The notes under the pieces: generated by a model
The model's database searches: none
What the model was told of the DNA's origin: nothing
The model's input: the letters and a program-made list of their open reading frames with translations, nothing else
Shown: positions 36,360 to 45,757 of the stretch, one piece after another
Layout: each line of letters opens with the position of its first letter
How positions within the stretch are numbered: the first letter of the stretch is position 1
Translations under genes and position numbers: made by a program
Source: Sulfolobus sp. E5-1-F
GTDB lineage: Archaea > Thermoproteota > Thermoprotei_A > Sulfolobales > Sulfolobaceae
NCBI RefSeq assembly: GCF_009601705.1
Contig: NZ_CP045687.1
Coordinates: 2,144,001 to 2,208,000 of the forward strand
Direction: 5' to 3'
DNA: 64,000 nt

Positions 36360-36400
36360 GTTTTAAACTTAAATAGACGTGTTATAAAAAGATAGGCTAA

Positions 36401-37384
36401 ATGATAACCATTGTTTATAATGACATATACAAGTATCACGCTTCAAAAAAGTATCATGTGGAAAACCCTAATAGAATTGACAAGGCATTATCTGCGATTA
36501 ATCAACTTGAAGTCAGGTTTGAAAAACCTATTAGGGTTAATGATCCTCAAATAGTTCATTCGGAAGATTACGTTAAATTAGTTGAAAAACACTCTCAGTT
36601 AGAAGAGAATTTAGATGCAGATACTTATACTAACAAGTACACCTACGAAACTGCTCTTTATGCGTTGGGTGGCGCATTAAAGGCTTTTGAGACTAATGGA
36701 TTTGCATTAGTGAGACCTCCTGGTCATCATGCTGGAATTAATGGAAAAGCTTTTGGTGCTCCTACTTTAGGCTTCTGTATTTTCAACAATATAGCATATC
36801 CTATTAAGAAGTATAAGTTGAAAAGAGTTGCTATAATTGATTTTGATGTGCATTATGGTAATGGAACGCAAGAGATTTTTTATGATGATCCAGATATTTT
36901 GCATATTGATATCCATCAAGATCCTAGAACTATCTATCCTGGAACTGGTTTTGCGAATATGGTTGGTGGAAAGGACGCTGAAGGGACTAAAATTAACTTA
37001 CTGATACCTCCTTTAGGTAGTGATGATTTATATGATGAGTTAATTCCAATTATTCAAGCTATTCTAGATGATTTCAAACCAACAGTTATTGCGTACTCTG
37101 CTGGTTTTGATTCTTATGTTGGTGATGGTCTGTCTTCAGTTAACGCTACTGAGTACACGTTTTATAATTTTGGTATAATCAGTAACAAATTTCCTAGGAA
37201 ATATGCGGTTTTAGAGGGAGGTTATGATAAGGGTTTAGTAAGAGGTTTAAAGGCATTTTTAGAAGGATTTGCAAACGTGGAAATAGAGTATAAGAAATAT
37301 AAATCAACTGATGCGATTAGGTCCAGGTTTATGAACTATCTAAGTGAAGAAAAGCAAATTTTGAGGAATTATTGGAGTATCTAG
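36401..37384 (+). CDS. Histone deacetylase/AcuC-family amidohydrolase (copy 2)
   Basis: A 327-residue arginase-fold protein with RPPGHHAG, GFCIFNNIAYP, IDFDVHYGNGTQEIFYDD with zinc ligands, and SAGFDSYVGDGL. These are complete HDAC-family active-site motifs, closer to the classical pattern (GFD) than copy 1 (GGDSH). Substrate unknown; acetylpolyamine or protein acetyl-lysine are options. The TnpB-like gene on the other strand ends 3 bases after this stop. Confidence 0.88.
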   Translation: MITIVYNDIYKYHASKKYHVENPNRIDKALSAINQLEVRFEKPIRVNDPQIVHSEDYVKLVEKHSQLEENLDADTYTNKYTYETALYALGGALKAFETNGFALVRPPGHHAGINGKAFGAPTLGFCIFNNIAYPIKKYKLKRVAIIDFDVHYGNGTQEIFYDDPDILHIDIHQDPRTIYPGTGFANMVGGKDAEGTKINLLIPPLGSDDLYDELIPIIQAILDDFKPTVIAYSAGFDSYVGDGLSSVNATEYTFYNFGIISNKFPRKYAVLEGGYDKGLVRGLKAFLEGFANVEIEYKKYKSTDAIRSRFMNYLSEEKQILRNYWSI

Positions 37385-37386
37385 CG

Positions 37387-38235
37387 CTAACAAGTGTAGT
37401 AACATTTTAGTGCTATATTATATGCAGCATTATAATCTCTATCTGCTTTGTATCCACAAGCTGGACATACAAATAAAGAACCTAGTATTTCACCTTTCTT
37501 GTAGCCACATCTTGCACATACTCTTGATGTATTATATGGGTCTATTTTTCTATATCTAATACCTCTCCTTCGTATCTCGTTTTCTAACATATTCTGTAAG
37601 GCTCGTAATCCTTTACCTGTTTTTGTATCAAAATACTCCAAATTCTCTATTGCAACTATTTTTGGTTCTAATTCTTCAATAAAGCTTACAGCTTCGTGAA
37701 TGATTTTTCTAGCGTTAGTCTTCATTTCTTCTAGCTTAATAATTCCTTGATTTTCACTTAAAAAATTCACAAAATACTCCATAAGTTTAGGTTCATTAAA
37801 GAATCTTACTTTCCATGGCTTACTATTTTTTAATGCAACAATTGTTATTAGGTGACGTAAACCCAAGTCTACTCCAACAATGCTAGGGTCCTCATGATAA
37901 GCTAAATATACTTTTATATCGCTATCCTTATATTCTACAATCGCATATAACGGTGGTTTGGAATCACTTTGTATTTTCACTAACGTATTATATTCTTTAA
38001 TTTTTATTATATTATTGCTAACTAATTCTATCTGTAGAGGTCCATCTCTGGGGGTTCCCCCAGTAAGTATTGAAGTTACAATAGATTTGGGCAAGGTAGG
38101 AGGTGGATCTACTTTTTCCTTAATCCCCTTCTTTCTTAACGCGTCAACATAGAGCTTGTAATATACAATTTCCTTTTGAATATCCTTTAATTTACCATAA
38201 TCTATAACTTTTGCTTCTATGAGACTCTCCTTCAT
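37387..38235 (-). CDS. Short TnpB-like RuvC nuclease (IS605 OrfB family)
   Basis: A 282-residue protein, against about 370-430 in ordinary TnpB. All three RuvC residues are present: Asp in IVGVDLGLRHL near 119, Glu in AIENLEYF, Asp in ADRDYNAAYNI, with the zinc ribbon CARCGYKKGEILGSLFVCPACG between. The N-terminal HTH/REC-like part is replaced by about 60 helical residues (KDIQKEIVYYKLYVDALRKKGI). No TnpA or terminal structure is seen, and its 3' flank is the coding region of the deacetylase. It may be a decayed copy or an exapted nuclease. Confidence 0.75.
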   Translation of the reverse strand: MKESLIEAKVIDYGKLKDIQKEIVYYKLYVDALRKKGIKEKVDPPPTLPKSIVTSILTGGTPRDGPLQIELVSNNIIKIKEYNTLVKIQSDSKPPLYAIVEYKDSDIKVYLAYHEDPSIVGVDLGLRHLITIVALKNSKPWKVRFFNEPKLMEYFVNFLSENQGIIKLEEMKTNARKIIHEAVSFIEELEPKIVAIENLEYFDTKTGKGLRALQNMLENEIRRRGIRYRKIDPYNTSRVCARCGYKKGEILGSLFVCPACGYKADRDYNAAYNIALKCYYTC

Positions 38236-38276
38236 AAATTAATATTATAATCTACATGCTTAAGAATTTATACTTC

Positions 38277-38999
38277 TCAAAGATGCATAATACTTCCCAT
38301 TATAAGTTCTTCTGCATTTACTCCTAGATAATATTTTATTGTTGATGAAAAGACGTATCCATTATTGTCTGTATAGAGCTTATAATACTCTTCATTAGTC
38401 TCTTTTGATAATCTATTCTTATTGTAATAATATCCAACTAAAAGAGAGGGTCCTTCTTTCTTGTTGTAATAAATTAATACGGAATTTAAGCTAGTAGAGT
38501 AGTCCTTTAGTTTATCTAGAGTAGTTACATAAGCGTCGAATGGAGACATATTATTCTCTATTAGTACCTTAATTTCCTCTAGAATTAGATAACTATCAGT
38601 AAATGGTCTATTACTATCCCTAAAGCTCGTTCTATTAACTGAACCATTATGAGCAAAGTAGAGATCATAGAGATTTGCCCTCATGTAATAGGGATGAACA
38701 TGGGATAATCCAGTCAAAAATTTTCTGCCTGCTTTTCTTGCATGAATTACTCCAATTATCTCTTCTCCTTTGGCAACATCAATTAGATAGTTAACGTTAG
38801 GATCTTCATATAACGGATCTTCTGACCTATAATAAATTACCTTCCATTTATCATTTCTCTTGAGAAATACACTTAGACCCCATCCATCAGGGTGACTACC
38901 ATACTTAGAGAAAATATCATTTCTACTTGCCTTTATCAATGCGTTAACGTATTCTTTTAAAATTTCTCCCTTAGTGTGAAAAGCTAGAATTCTACACAT
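38277..38999 (-). CDS. Class II glutamine amidotransferase (GATase_4, YafJ-like)
   Basis: A 240-residue Ntn hydrolase. ATG is followed directly by Cys, the catalytic nucleophile after Met removal. GSHPDGWGLSVF, VIHARKAG and YFAHNGSVN are the other glutamine-site motifs. Only the glutaminase domain exists, so ammonia must be passed to an unknown partner, or another amide is hydrolysed. It overlaps the upstream MBL gene by 8 bases, pointing to coupled expression. Confidence 0.85.
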   Translation of the reverse strand: MCRILAFHTKGEILKEYVNALIKASRNDIFSKYGSHPDGWGLSVFLKRNDKWKVIYYRSEDPLYEDPNVNYLIDVAKGEEIIGVIHARKAGRKFLTGLSHVHPYYMRANLYDLYFAHNGSVNRTSFRDSNRPFTDSYLILEEIKVLIENNMSPFDAYVTTLDKLKDYSTSLNSVLIYYNKKEGPSLLVGYYYNKNRLSKETNEEYYKLYTDNNGYVFSSTIKYYLGVNAEELIMGSIMHL

Positions 39000-39678
39000 T
39001 TAATGACAACCCATCAAAAGCAATAATTATTTTATTACTAGTCAAGCTTATTATTTTTTCTTCAATCTCAGCTGGAATATGAGTAGCAATAATTCTCTTA
39101 TTACCAAATAATTCAAATAATTGTTTGATTGAAGTATGTCCCCAAGCAGTACAGTCATTTATACAAGTCGCTTCATGAATAATCAAATCTACATCTTTTG
39201 CGTTTTCTAGTATAGTATTACAAGGTTCTTTAGTGTCACCGGTATATAGTACTCTCGTATTACCATCACTTATAATGTAACTAACAGCATAAATTGAGTG
39301 ACAAGCTTGAATCGAATATATTTCCAGTTCGTCAATTTTACCACTGGGTAAATTAGCCTCGTATATTTTTGCTGAAATATTATTTCCTACTTTAATGCAT
39401 GGGTTTAGTACTTCTAAGAAGCCTTTAGGGGAGTAGATCTCTAAATCTGGAATTTGTCTTATTTTCCTTTGTACTAAGTAGTCGAAAATTCCACTGAAAT
39501 GGTCAACATGCAAATGAGTAATAAAGAGAGCTTTTGGATTTATTCTTGTATCTTCTAATCTTAACTCAGCTCCAGGACCTAAGTCAAGAAGTACTTTATC
39601 GTTGATTAGTATACTAGATTTAACCCTTTTTAACCCTAAGCTAGAACCAGCGCCTGTTCCAACAAAAGTTATTTTCAC
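38992..39678 (-). CDS. Metallo-beta-lactamase fold hydrolase (RNase Z-like)
   Basis: A 228-residue MBL protein: FVGTGAGSSLG, ITHLHVDHFSG (HxHxDH), ACHSIYAVSYII, VLYTGDTKEP and ATHIPAE. The order is that of the RNase Z/ElaC and lactonase group, but the exosite arm of RNase Z is not obvious, so tRNA processing is uncertain. GTG start, with GTGATGAT before it. Couples to the amidotransferase. Confidence 0.8.
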   Translation of the reverse strand: MKITFVGTGAGSSLGLKRVKSSILINDKVLLDLGPGAELRLEDTRINPKALFITHLHVDHFSGIFDYLVQRKIRQIPDLEIYSPKGFLEVLNPCIKVGNNISAKIYEANLPSGKIDELEIYSIQACHSIYAVSYIISDGNTRVLYTGDTKEPCNTILENAKDVDLIIHEATCINDCTAWGHTSIKQLFELFGNKRIIATHIPAEIEEKIISLTSNKIIIAFDGLSLNV

Positions 39679-39768
39679 ATATCATCACGCTCCGTTATAT
39701 CTACAAAATCTAAATCACAAAACCCTACAGTACAGTGTTCCTGCTCCTTTCTTTTATTACTTTTCCTT

Positions 39769-40650
39769 TCACGCATCATCGATTTCTTCAAGGAATCTCT
39801 CCACCTCATCTAATTTTGGTCCTAAAGCTCCTATCTTAGTTACGGAAAGTGCTGCTACCTTATTTGCATATTCAACTGCGGTCTCAAGATTGTATCCTTT
39901 TTCAAGATAGACGGAAAGTGCTGCGTTAAAGACATCACCAGCTCCAGTTTCATCGATAACGTTTACTTTAGGTGATGGTATAAGTACCTTTTTCCCATTC
40001 TTAGTTGCTAATAATGCTCCTCTTTCCCCCAATGTAACTATTACTGCCTTTTTTACTTTCTTTAGTAATATATTTAAGCCGTACTCAAAATCATCAGTAT
40101 TTACTAACTCTTTAAACTCTATTTCATTAGGTGTTATAATATCTACCAATGACAAGATTTCAGTGTCTTTAAGGTTTGCTGGAGCAGGATTAAGTATTTT
40201 TATTCCGTTAAATTCCTTAGCTGCTTTCTTAACTACGCTCTCTTTTATCTCCAATTGCATTAACAATATATCGCCCTCAAGACTGTTATTTAAATCCTCT
40301 TCTGAGAGATAATAGTTCGCACCTCTGTTTACAACAATGATATTTCTACCTCTCTTGTCAACAAATATGTATGCGGCACCAGTGTTTATACCATTCTTTA
40401 TCTTAACTTTAGATACATCAATATTTTCCGATTTCCAAAATTCAATTGCATTCATTCCATGCTTGTCATCTCCCACTGCAGCTATTATCTTAACATGACT
40501 TCCCAATCTCGAAGCCGATACTGCTTGGTTTGAGCCTTTTCCTCCATGAGTTACGTATACCTCATCAGCTATTACAGTTTCGCCAATTTCTGGTATTTTG
40601 CTTACTCTTAATATTACATCAACGTTATAACTCCCTACTACAACTATCAA
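39769..40650 (-). CDS. PfkB-family sugar/nucleoside kinase (ribokinase-like)
   Basis: A 293-residue ribokinase-fold protein. The substrate motif HGGKGSNQAVSASRLG is near residue 35 and the ATP site DETGAGDVFNAAL near 230. The GGKGSNQA form is that of ribokinase, but archaeal members may act on nucleosides or ribose-1-phosphate. TTG start; its first bases overlap the thiD stop, so the two are translationally coupled. Confidence 0.85.
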   Translation of the reverse strand: MIVVVGSYNVDVILRVSKIPEIGETVIADEVYVTHGGKGSNQAVSASRLGSHVKIIAAVGDDKHGMNAIEFWKSENIDVSKVKIKNGINTGAAYIFVDKRGRNIIVVNRGANYYLSEEDLNNSLEGDILLMQLEIKESVVKKAAKEFNGIKILNPAPANLKDTEILSLVDIITPNEIEFKELVNTDDFEYGLNILLKKVKKAVIVTLGERGALLATKNGKKVLIPSPKVNVIDETGAGDVFNAALSVYLEKGYNLETAVEYANKVAALSVTKIGALGPKLDEVERFLEEIDDA

Positions 40651-41849
40651 CCTAGGGCTACCTCTTTTAACTTTCTTATTAACTCATCCTTATCCTTAGC
40701 AACGATTAATACCATATTCTCTCGTAATATTGCGTCACCATTAATACCACTTTTACTTAATTTTATTTTACCTTTTTCTGCTGCGTCCAGTATTTTATCA
40801 GTTAATGGTAATAATATCCCTATTTTTTCACCAGCTGTTTCCTTCATGATTTTAGTTATTTCGTTACTTACGTTATTAAGGATTGGTCCGTCGATCTTTG
40901 TTTTATCCAAATATCTTATTAAGCCTCCAGCTAAACTTAGCACGTCATTATACTTTGTCATATATGCTACATTTACTTTAGAAGTATCGTTAATTAGCTT
41001 AAGTGTAATGTTGAGATTGGACTCTAAGTACCAAAGTAAGTTTTCTAGTTCGTTTCTTCCCTCTTCTCTCTTTACTATGGATTCTATAGGTGCAAAAGGG
41101 TCAACTGGTCCATATCCTCCTCCTAAGTCTAAACCGTATTTGATAGCTAGCGAAACAAATTTTTTAGCTTTAATTACTGCATCCCTAAGTTTATTTCCTA
41201 AGGCAAGATATGCAGTTATGGAGGCTGAAAATACGTCTCCACTGCCATGTGTATTTTTAGTGCCAACATAATCTCCCCTTAATTCTATTTCCTCTCCATC
41301 AATAATAGCGTAGTCCACTCCATTAAATCCCTTAACTACCACGTTCCCATATTTAGAGTAGATTTCTCTTGTTGTTTTTATAACGTCGTATTGACTATTG
41401 ATCTTAATATTGGTTATTATCTCAGCTTCATATCTATTGGGGGTAGAAATTATAGCCTCTTTCATTGCCTTTCTTATTTGTTCTGAAATATCCTCTGTTA
41501 CCAATAGTGATCCAGATTTAGCAACCATTACAGGATCTAGAATTAGTTTCATATTGCACTCCTTAGTTTTTCTCAGTACAAGTTCTATTATTTTACTCGA
41601 TGCTAGCATACCCGTTTTTGCATGAGTCGGTCGTAAATCTTGGCAAACTGCATCAAACTGAGCTTCAATGAAATCTAGTGGTATTTCTAATACTTTGGTA
41701 ACTGCTCTTGTATTCTGCGCAGTTAAGCCAGTTATTATTGTTGTACCAAAAACTCCCAATGCAGTGAATGTCTTTAGATCAGCTTGTAATCCAGCACCTC
41801 CCCCACTATCACTACCAGCTATTGTGGCTACTACTGGTCTAGTGTGCAC
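40647..41849 (-). CDS. thiD: HMP(-P) kinase ThiD with degenerate ThiN-like C-terminus
   Basis: A 400-residue protein. Residues 1-255 are ThiD ([44 protein letters not shown]), which phosphorylates hydroxymethylpyrimidine twice. The last 135 residues sit where ThiN is fused in other archaea and can be lined up as [23 protein letters not shown], but PGR reads AGG and the SxH position reads NNV. The catalytic Arg and His of ThiN seem lost. The stand-alone ThiN at 6940-7551 would supply the activity. GTG start. Confidence 0.85.
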   Translation of the reverse strand: MHTRPVVATIAGSDSGGGAGLQADLKTFTALGVFGTTIITGLTAQNTRAVTKVLEIPLDFIEAQFDAVCQDLRPTHAKTGMLASSKIIELVLRKTKECNMKLILDPVMVAKSGSLLVTEDISEQIRKAMKEAIISTPNRYEAEIITNIKINSQYDVIKTTREIYSKYGNVVVKGFNGVDYAIIDGEEIELRGDYVGTKNTHGSGDVFSASITAYLALGNKLRDAVIKAKKFVSLAIKYGLDLGGGYGPVDPFAPIESIVKREEGRNELENLLWYLESNLNITLKLINDTSKVNVAYMTKYNDVLSLAGGLIRYLDKTKIDGPILNNVSNEITKIMKETAGEKIGILLPLTDKILDAAEKGKIKLSKSGINGDAILRENMVLIVAKDKDELIRKLKEVALG

Positions 41850-41880
41850 AATTCAATTATACCGATGAAAAATATTAATT

Positions 41881-42489
41881 TTAGGTTAGTTTGGCTGGAC
41901 AAATTACGGAAAATATACAATATTTGCACTCCCAATTAAATCTAGGTGAGTTCCTTAACGTTATTGTATCTTCTGTAAGTCTTATTATTGTTGCTTCATC
42001 TAAAGGTTCATTTATTTCGTATTCCGCAATCCTATCAGGGGTTATATAAATTAGTATCCCTTTTTTTGCACTAAACAACCATAAATATATCTGTAGTTGC
42101 ATCTTGTGATGGATTAAAGGTAATCCTTTATCACTCCTAGAAGTTTTTATCTCAATTATTATACTTTCTCCATTATCGTTTTTAATTATCGCATCTGCTT
42201 TTCCTTTAATTTTGTAAACTTTACCTTGAACTTGAATCTCTCTCTGAGTTTCCACTTCAGTTTCTGCAGTAAAGTTTTCTTTTAATAAATTTTCAAGACC
42301 AAGATGTAGTATATCTCCCAAAATAGCTGAAGGTGTATAAACTTGAGAGATTGCGAGCTCTTTATATTCACTTTCATATTTTACTTTTCTGGGGCATTTT
42401 ACCAAATCTGTTACATATATTGCATTCTCTTCCTTTATATGGCCCAACTGTTCTTCTAATTTCTTTTTTAGTAGAAACTCAGTTATCAT
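41881..42489 (-). CDS. cas4: Cas4-type RecB-family nuclease, orphan (SSO0001-like)
   Basis: A 202-residue protein. Cysteines C32, C188, C191 and C197 form the iron-sulfur site; H62, D99, E113 and K115 (IIEIKTS) form the nuclease centre. Length and these positions agree with my recollection of S. solfataricus SSO0001, a toroidal exonuclease. Cas4 normally trims CRISPR spacers with Cas1/Cas2, yet no cas gene or array is near. It is coupled instead to a glycosyltransferase through a 4-base overlap and a GAGGTGAT ribosome site. Confidence 0.88.
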   Translation of the reverse strand: MITEFLLKKKLEEQLGHIKEENAIYVTDLVKCPRKVKYESEYKELAISQVYTPSAILGDILHLGLENLLKENFTAETEVETQREIQVQGKVYKIKGKADAIIKNDNGESIIIEIKTSRSDKGLPLIHHKMQLQIYLWLFSAKKGILIYITPDRIAEYEINEPLDEATIIRLTEDTITLRNSPRFNWECKYCIFSVICPAKLT

Positions 42490-43667
42490 CCTATCACCTC
42501 TCCCGTAACCTTTGCACTTCTTTCAGTCTTTATCCATACTCTTGGTGCTCGTATTAACTCTAAAAATATTGCAGTGAAATTTAGTGCGACAATAAAGTTC
42601 ATATAAATGAATGACGGTATCATATAGAAGTACTCTATCATGTGCCTTCTTGCTATCAAGATTATAAGTATTAACGAAAGCAGAGAGGCTAAAGAAACTA
42701 AACTAGCTGCGACAATGTATAATGACGAAGAGTATACTAATACCAAAGAATAGTTCACGAGATTCAAGACCATGAAGAATGGGGTAAGCACTATCAGCAT
42801 TCCATCTATCACTTTTAGATCGATTTTTCTAAGCTTGCCTAAAGGTACTTCTAGATGTCCCCTGTACCATCTTAACCTTTGTCTAATTAAAACTCTTAAA
42901 CTAACTGGAACTTCTCTCCAACTAATAGTAGTTGGAGAGTAAATAATCTTGTAACCTTTATTTACAATTTTAAGACTAATATCTAAATCTTCAGTTAGAG
43001 AATATTCATTCCATCCTCCCAATTCCATTATCAAACTCTTCCTTATGAAAGAACACGTTCCTTCAATTGGTACAAATAGACCAACCTTAGCTCTTCCGGC
43101 TATCGAATATTCGTATATCAATTCTTCGATTGCCGCTAATCTACTGGTTACACTTTCCCTCACATTTATTGGAATTAGTTTTCCTTGAACAGCACCCACG
43201 TTACTATCCTCAAATTTCGGTTCAACGTATTCTAAAATATCCAATCTCGGTACCGTATCTGCATCAAATATACCGATAATTTCTCCCTTACTAATGCTCA
43301 AGGCAAAGTTTAATGCTCTACTTTTCCCATTTGGTACATTAGCTCTTAGAAGACTATAACATTTTACAAGGTTGTTATATTTTGCCTCATATTCTTTACA
43401 GATTTGGACAGTTCTATCAGTTGATCCATCTTCTACTACTATTATTTCGTATTTAGATTTGTCATATTCCAGATTTACAAGTCGGTCTAATAACCTAGGA
43501 AGCACCCTTTCCTCATTTTTGGCTGGAACTATTAGACTAAAGGTTACTCCACTATGATTTTTACTCTCAAATGGTTTCCATGTTACGCCGATTATTGATA
43601 ATATACCATTATACACAGTCCATGAAGATACTATACTACTTAACGTTATTAGCAGAATTTCCAGCAT
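42486..43667 (-). CDS. Membrane glycosyltransferase, family 2
   Basis: A 393-residue processive-type GT-A enzyme. One N-terminal helix, then VPAKNEERVLPRLL, VVEDGSTDRT, FDADTVPRLD, TEDLDISLKI and QRLRWYRGH, followed by about three membrane helices (residues 260-380). This is the cellulose/hyaluronan-synthase-like pattern. It probably builds a surface glycan or glycolipid, substrate unknown. Cas4 is the next gene in the same message. Confidence 0.88.
   Translation of the reverse strand: MLEILLITLSSIVSSWTVYNGILSIIGVTWKPFESKNHSGVTFSLIVPAKNEERVLPRLLDRLVNLEYDKSKYEIIVVEDGSTDRTVQICKEYEAKYNNLVKCYSLLRANVPNGKSRALNFALSISKGEIIGIFDADTVPRLDILEYVEPKFEDSNVGAVQGKLIPINVRESVTSRLAAIEELIYEYSIAGRAKVGLFVPIEGTCSFIRKSLIMELGGWNEYSLTEDLDISLKIVNKGYKIIYSPTTISWREVPVSLRVLIRQRLRWYRGHLEVPLGKLRKIDLKVIDGMLIVLTPFFMVLNLVNYSLVLVYSSSLYIVAASLVSLASLLSLILIILIARRHMIEYFYMIPSFIYMNFIVALNFTAIFLELIRAPRVWIKTERSAKVTGEVIG
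42493..42500 (-). promoter_or_regulatory. Ribosome binding site of cas4
   Basis: GAGGTGAT on the minus strand three bases before the ATG of cas4, inside the glycosyltransferase tail. It shows cas4 is translated from an operon message. Confidence 0.55.
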
Positions 43668-43735
43668 TATTTTTCATACCCATGTCTGATAATATATATT
43701 TTGTTTATCGTCATACTCTTCTGATGCTCAAATCT

Positions 43736-43744
43736 CTTTTAATC
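43736..43744 (+). promoter_or_regulatory. TATA-like box of the 83-residue gene
   Basis: CTTTTAATC centred about 26 bases before the ATG at 43766. Confidence 0.4.
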
Positions 43745-43765
43745 TTAGAAATCAATTATGTATAT

Positions 43766-44017
43766 ATGTTTAAGGAATTATTGGGTGATTATGAGCCAAG
43801 GGGTAGAGTAATTCAAGGAGTAGGAAGATTTATAGCTCTTGGCCTAGATGACCCATTTCATATAACTACCATATCTGGATTTGCAATATATGGGTTAGGT
43901 AAATGCATAGAGAAGAAAAGGACCAATTATGGAATTAGAATGGCTAAAATTGACATAGAAAACGTTAGGAAAGATTTAAGAGAAATTACACTTGACATTT
44001 CTACTATTAGATTTTAA
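43766..44017 (+). CDS. Uncharacterised protein, 83 residues
   Basis: The reading frame opens far upstream at 43571, but the first 65 residues run antisense to the glycosyltransferase. TATA spacing supports the ATG at 43766: MFKELLGDYEPRGRVIQGVGRFIALGLD and so on, ending KIDIENVRKDLREI. It looks like a small folded protein with a Gly-rich middle (FAIYGLGKCIEKKR). Not recognised. An MBL gene follows 26 bases later on the same strand. Confidence 0.6.
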   Translation: MFKELLGDYEPRGRVIQGVGRFIALGLDDPFHITTISGFAIYGLGKCIEKKRTNYGIRMAKIDIENVRKDLREITLDISTIRF

Positions 44018-44043
44018 TCGTAAAGGACATAAGGTATTTTTAA

Positions 44044-44970
44044 ATGAAAATTACTCCAATAGCGTTTGAAAGTTTAGGTGTAAGATCCCAAGCAACTCTT
44101 ATAGAAACTAATGATCTCAGAGTGCTGGTAGATCCAGCTATTTCATTAGCCCCAAGAAGATATAATCTTCCTCCTCATCAAAGAGAAGTAGATAGGCTAA
44201 TGGAATTGGCTAAGGTTTTAGTAGATATTGCAAAAGATGTTGATGTAATAATAGTATCTCATTATCATTATGATCATCATGATCCCGGATACGTCATACC
44301 AATAGACATTTACAAGAATAAGATAGTATTTATAAAAGATCCTCAAAATATGATAAATAATAGTCAAAAATATAGGAGAGCCCCTAGATTCCTACGATCT
44401 ATAAAAGATAAACCAAGTAAAATAGAAATAGCGGATGGTAGGACTTTTGAACTTGGTCATACTGTTATTTCCTTTTCTCCAGCAGTTCCACACGGGGCTG
44501 ATGAAAGATTAGGCTACGTGATTCAAGTTGCGATAAGTGATAAGGACTCAACAGTTATATTCACTTCTGATATAGAGGGAGCTCCAAAAGACATCCATTT
44601 AAGATTCACAAAGGAAAAGATGCCAAAGACTATTATAATTGATGGTCCCCTAAGCTATCTTTTAGGTAGAGCATTAAAAGAAGAGGAACTAGAAAAGTCA
44701 ATTAAAAATATGGAGGAAATAGTTAAGAATGGACTTGAAACGGTAATTATTGATCATCACGTCTTGAGGGACATTAACTATGCTAGTATTTTAAAACCAG
44801 TTTATGATATTGCTAAGGACTTAGGCGTAAGGGTAACTACTGCTGCTGGATATTTAAATTTAGAGCCATTAATATTGGAAGCAAGGAGAAAAGAATTATT
44901 TAAGGAAGATAATAGACCAGCAAAGATACCAAGAGGATTAGCTAATTTATTAAATGCAGGAGAGAGTTAA
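44044..44970 (+). CDS. UPF0282-type metallo-beta-lactamase fold protein
   Basis: A 308-residue protein with [15 protein letters not shown] as metal site, [23 protein letters not shown], and [12 protein letters not shown]. The order matches archaeal UPF0282, an uncharacterised MBL branch. Cytoplasmic, probably two zinc or iron ions; substrate unknown. It probably shares a message with the 83-residue gene. Confidence 0.82.
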   Translation: MKITPIAFESLGVRSQATLIETNDLRVLVDPAISLAPRRYNLPPHQREVDRLMELAKVLVDIAKDVDVIIVSHYHYDHHDPGYVIPIDIYKNKIVFIKDPQNMINNSQKYRRAPRFLRSIKDKPSKIEIADGRTFELGHTVISFSPAVPHGADERLGYVIQVAISDKDSTVIFTSDIEGAPKDIHLRFTKEKMPKTIIIDGPLSYLLGRALKEEELEKSIKNMEEIVKNGLETVIIDHHVLRDINYASILKPVYDIAKDLGVRVTTAAGYLNLEPLILEARRKELFKEDNRPAKIPRGLANLLNAGES

Positions 44971-45710
44971 GGTAAGTATGAAACTGGTATAAAGTGTGCC
45001 AATATCATACCAGCTACATAGCTTCCCATAAGTGCAATTATTCCAGTACCTATTTGCTCTAAAGCTCCCCTATATTTTCTTAATCCGGTGTATTTGGTGC
45101 CTAATGAGCCAAATATTCCAAGAGTTAAAATCACTAGCAATATTGAAGTAATTAAAGCCAAGTTAAACCCAAATTGCTTAAAGTAATTGCTTACTGCAAA
45201 TGGCAATATTGGTATAAGCCCTCCTATTATTAAATAAAGCGACATAAGGAAACCAAGTTTGGCTGGGCTCTCAAACTCTTCTGGGAATACTTTAAGTTCG
45301 TGCATTAACATCTCCTCTAATGCTACATCTTCATTTTTGAGTAAGTAATCTGCTATTTTTTCTGAAACTTCCTTATTAAATCCCTTCTTCGTATAAAACT
45401 CAATTAACTCTTGTTTTTCCATATCTGGGAACTTTTTTAACTGATATTTTTCTTTTCTTATCTCGTTCTGAATTACTTGCATTCTAACTCTTGTGCTAAT
45501 GTACTCTCCAATACCCATGGAAAACGCTTGTCCAATCGTTGCAATTAAACCAGCTACCAATACTGCAATCGCATCATGGGAGAACCCAGCGGCTCCTAGG
45601 ACAATAGCACCTACTCCTATTAAGCCATCTTGTATACCAAAGACTTTAGTCCTAAATGTGTCAGCTTCATGAATATAATGAACAAGCTCTTCCCCTTTTT
45701 CTCGATCCAT
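44967..45710 (-). CDS. VIT1/CCC1-family (DUF125) membrane transporter
   Basis: A 247-residue protein. [47 protein letters not shown] spans the first two helices with the conserved metal-binding Glu; a cytoplasmic helical section (about 75-150) and three more helices follow. The family carries Fe(II) or Mn(II) out of the cytoplasm. The stop overlaps the UPF0282 gene end by 4 bases. Confidence 0.85.
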   Translation of the reverse strand: MDREKGEELVHYIHEADTFRTKVFGIQDGLIGVGAIVLGAAGFSHDAIAVLVAGLIATIGQAFSMGIGEYISTRVRMQVIQNEIRKEKYQLKKFPDMEKQELIEFYTKKGFNKEVSEKIADYLLKNEDVALEEMLMHELKVFPEEFESPAKLGFLMSLYLIIGGLIPILPFAVSNYFKQFGFNLALITSILLVILTLGIFGSLGTKYTGLRKYRGALEQIGTGIIALMGSYVAGMILAHFIPVSYLP

Positions 45711-45757
45711 AAAATTCTTCTTACATTAATTAATTTATATACTTCTCTAGCATTACG

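Noticed and set aside
43571-43765. N-terminal 65 codons of the frame at 43571
   Set aside because: They run antisense to the glycosyltransferase start; TATA spacing supports the ATG at 43766.
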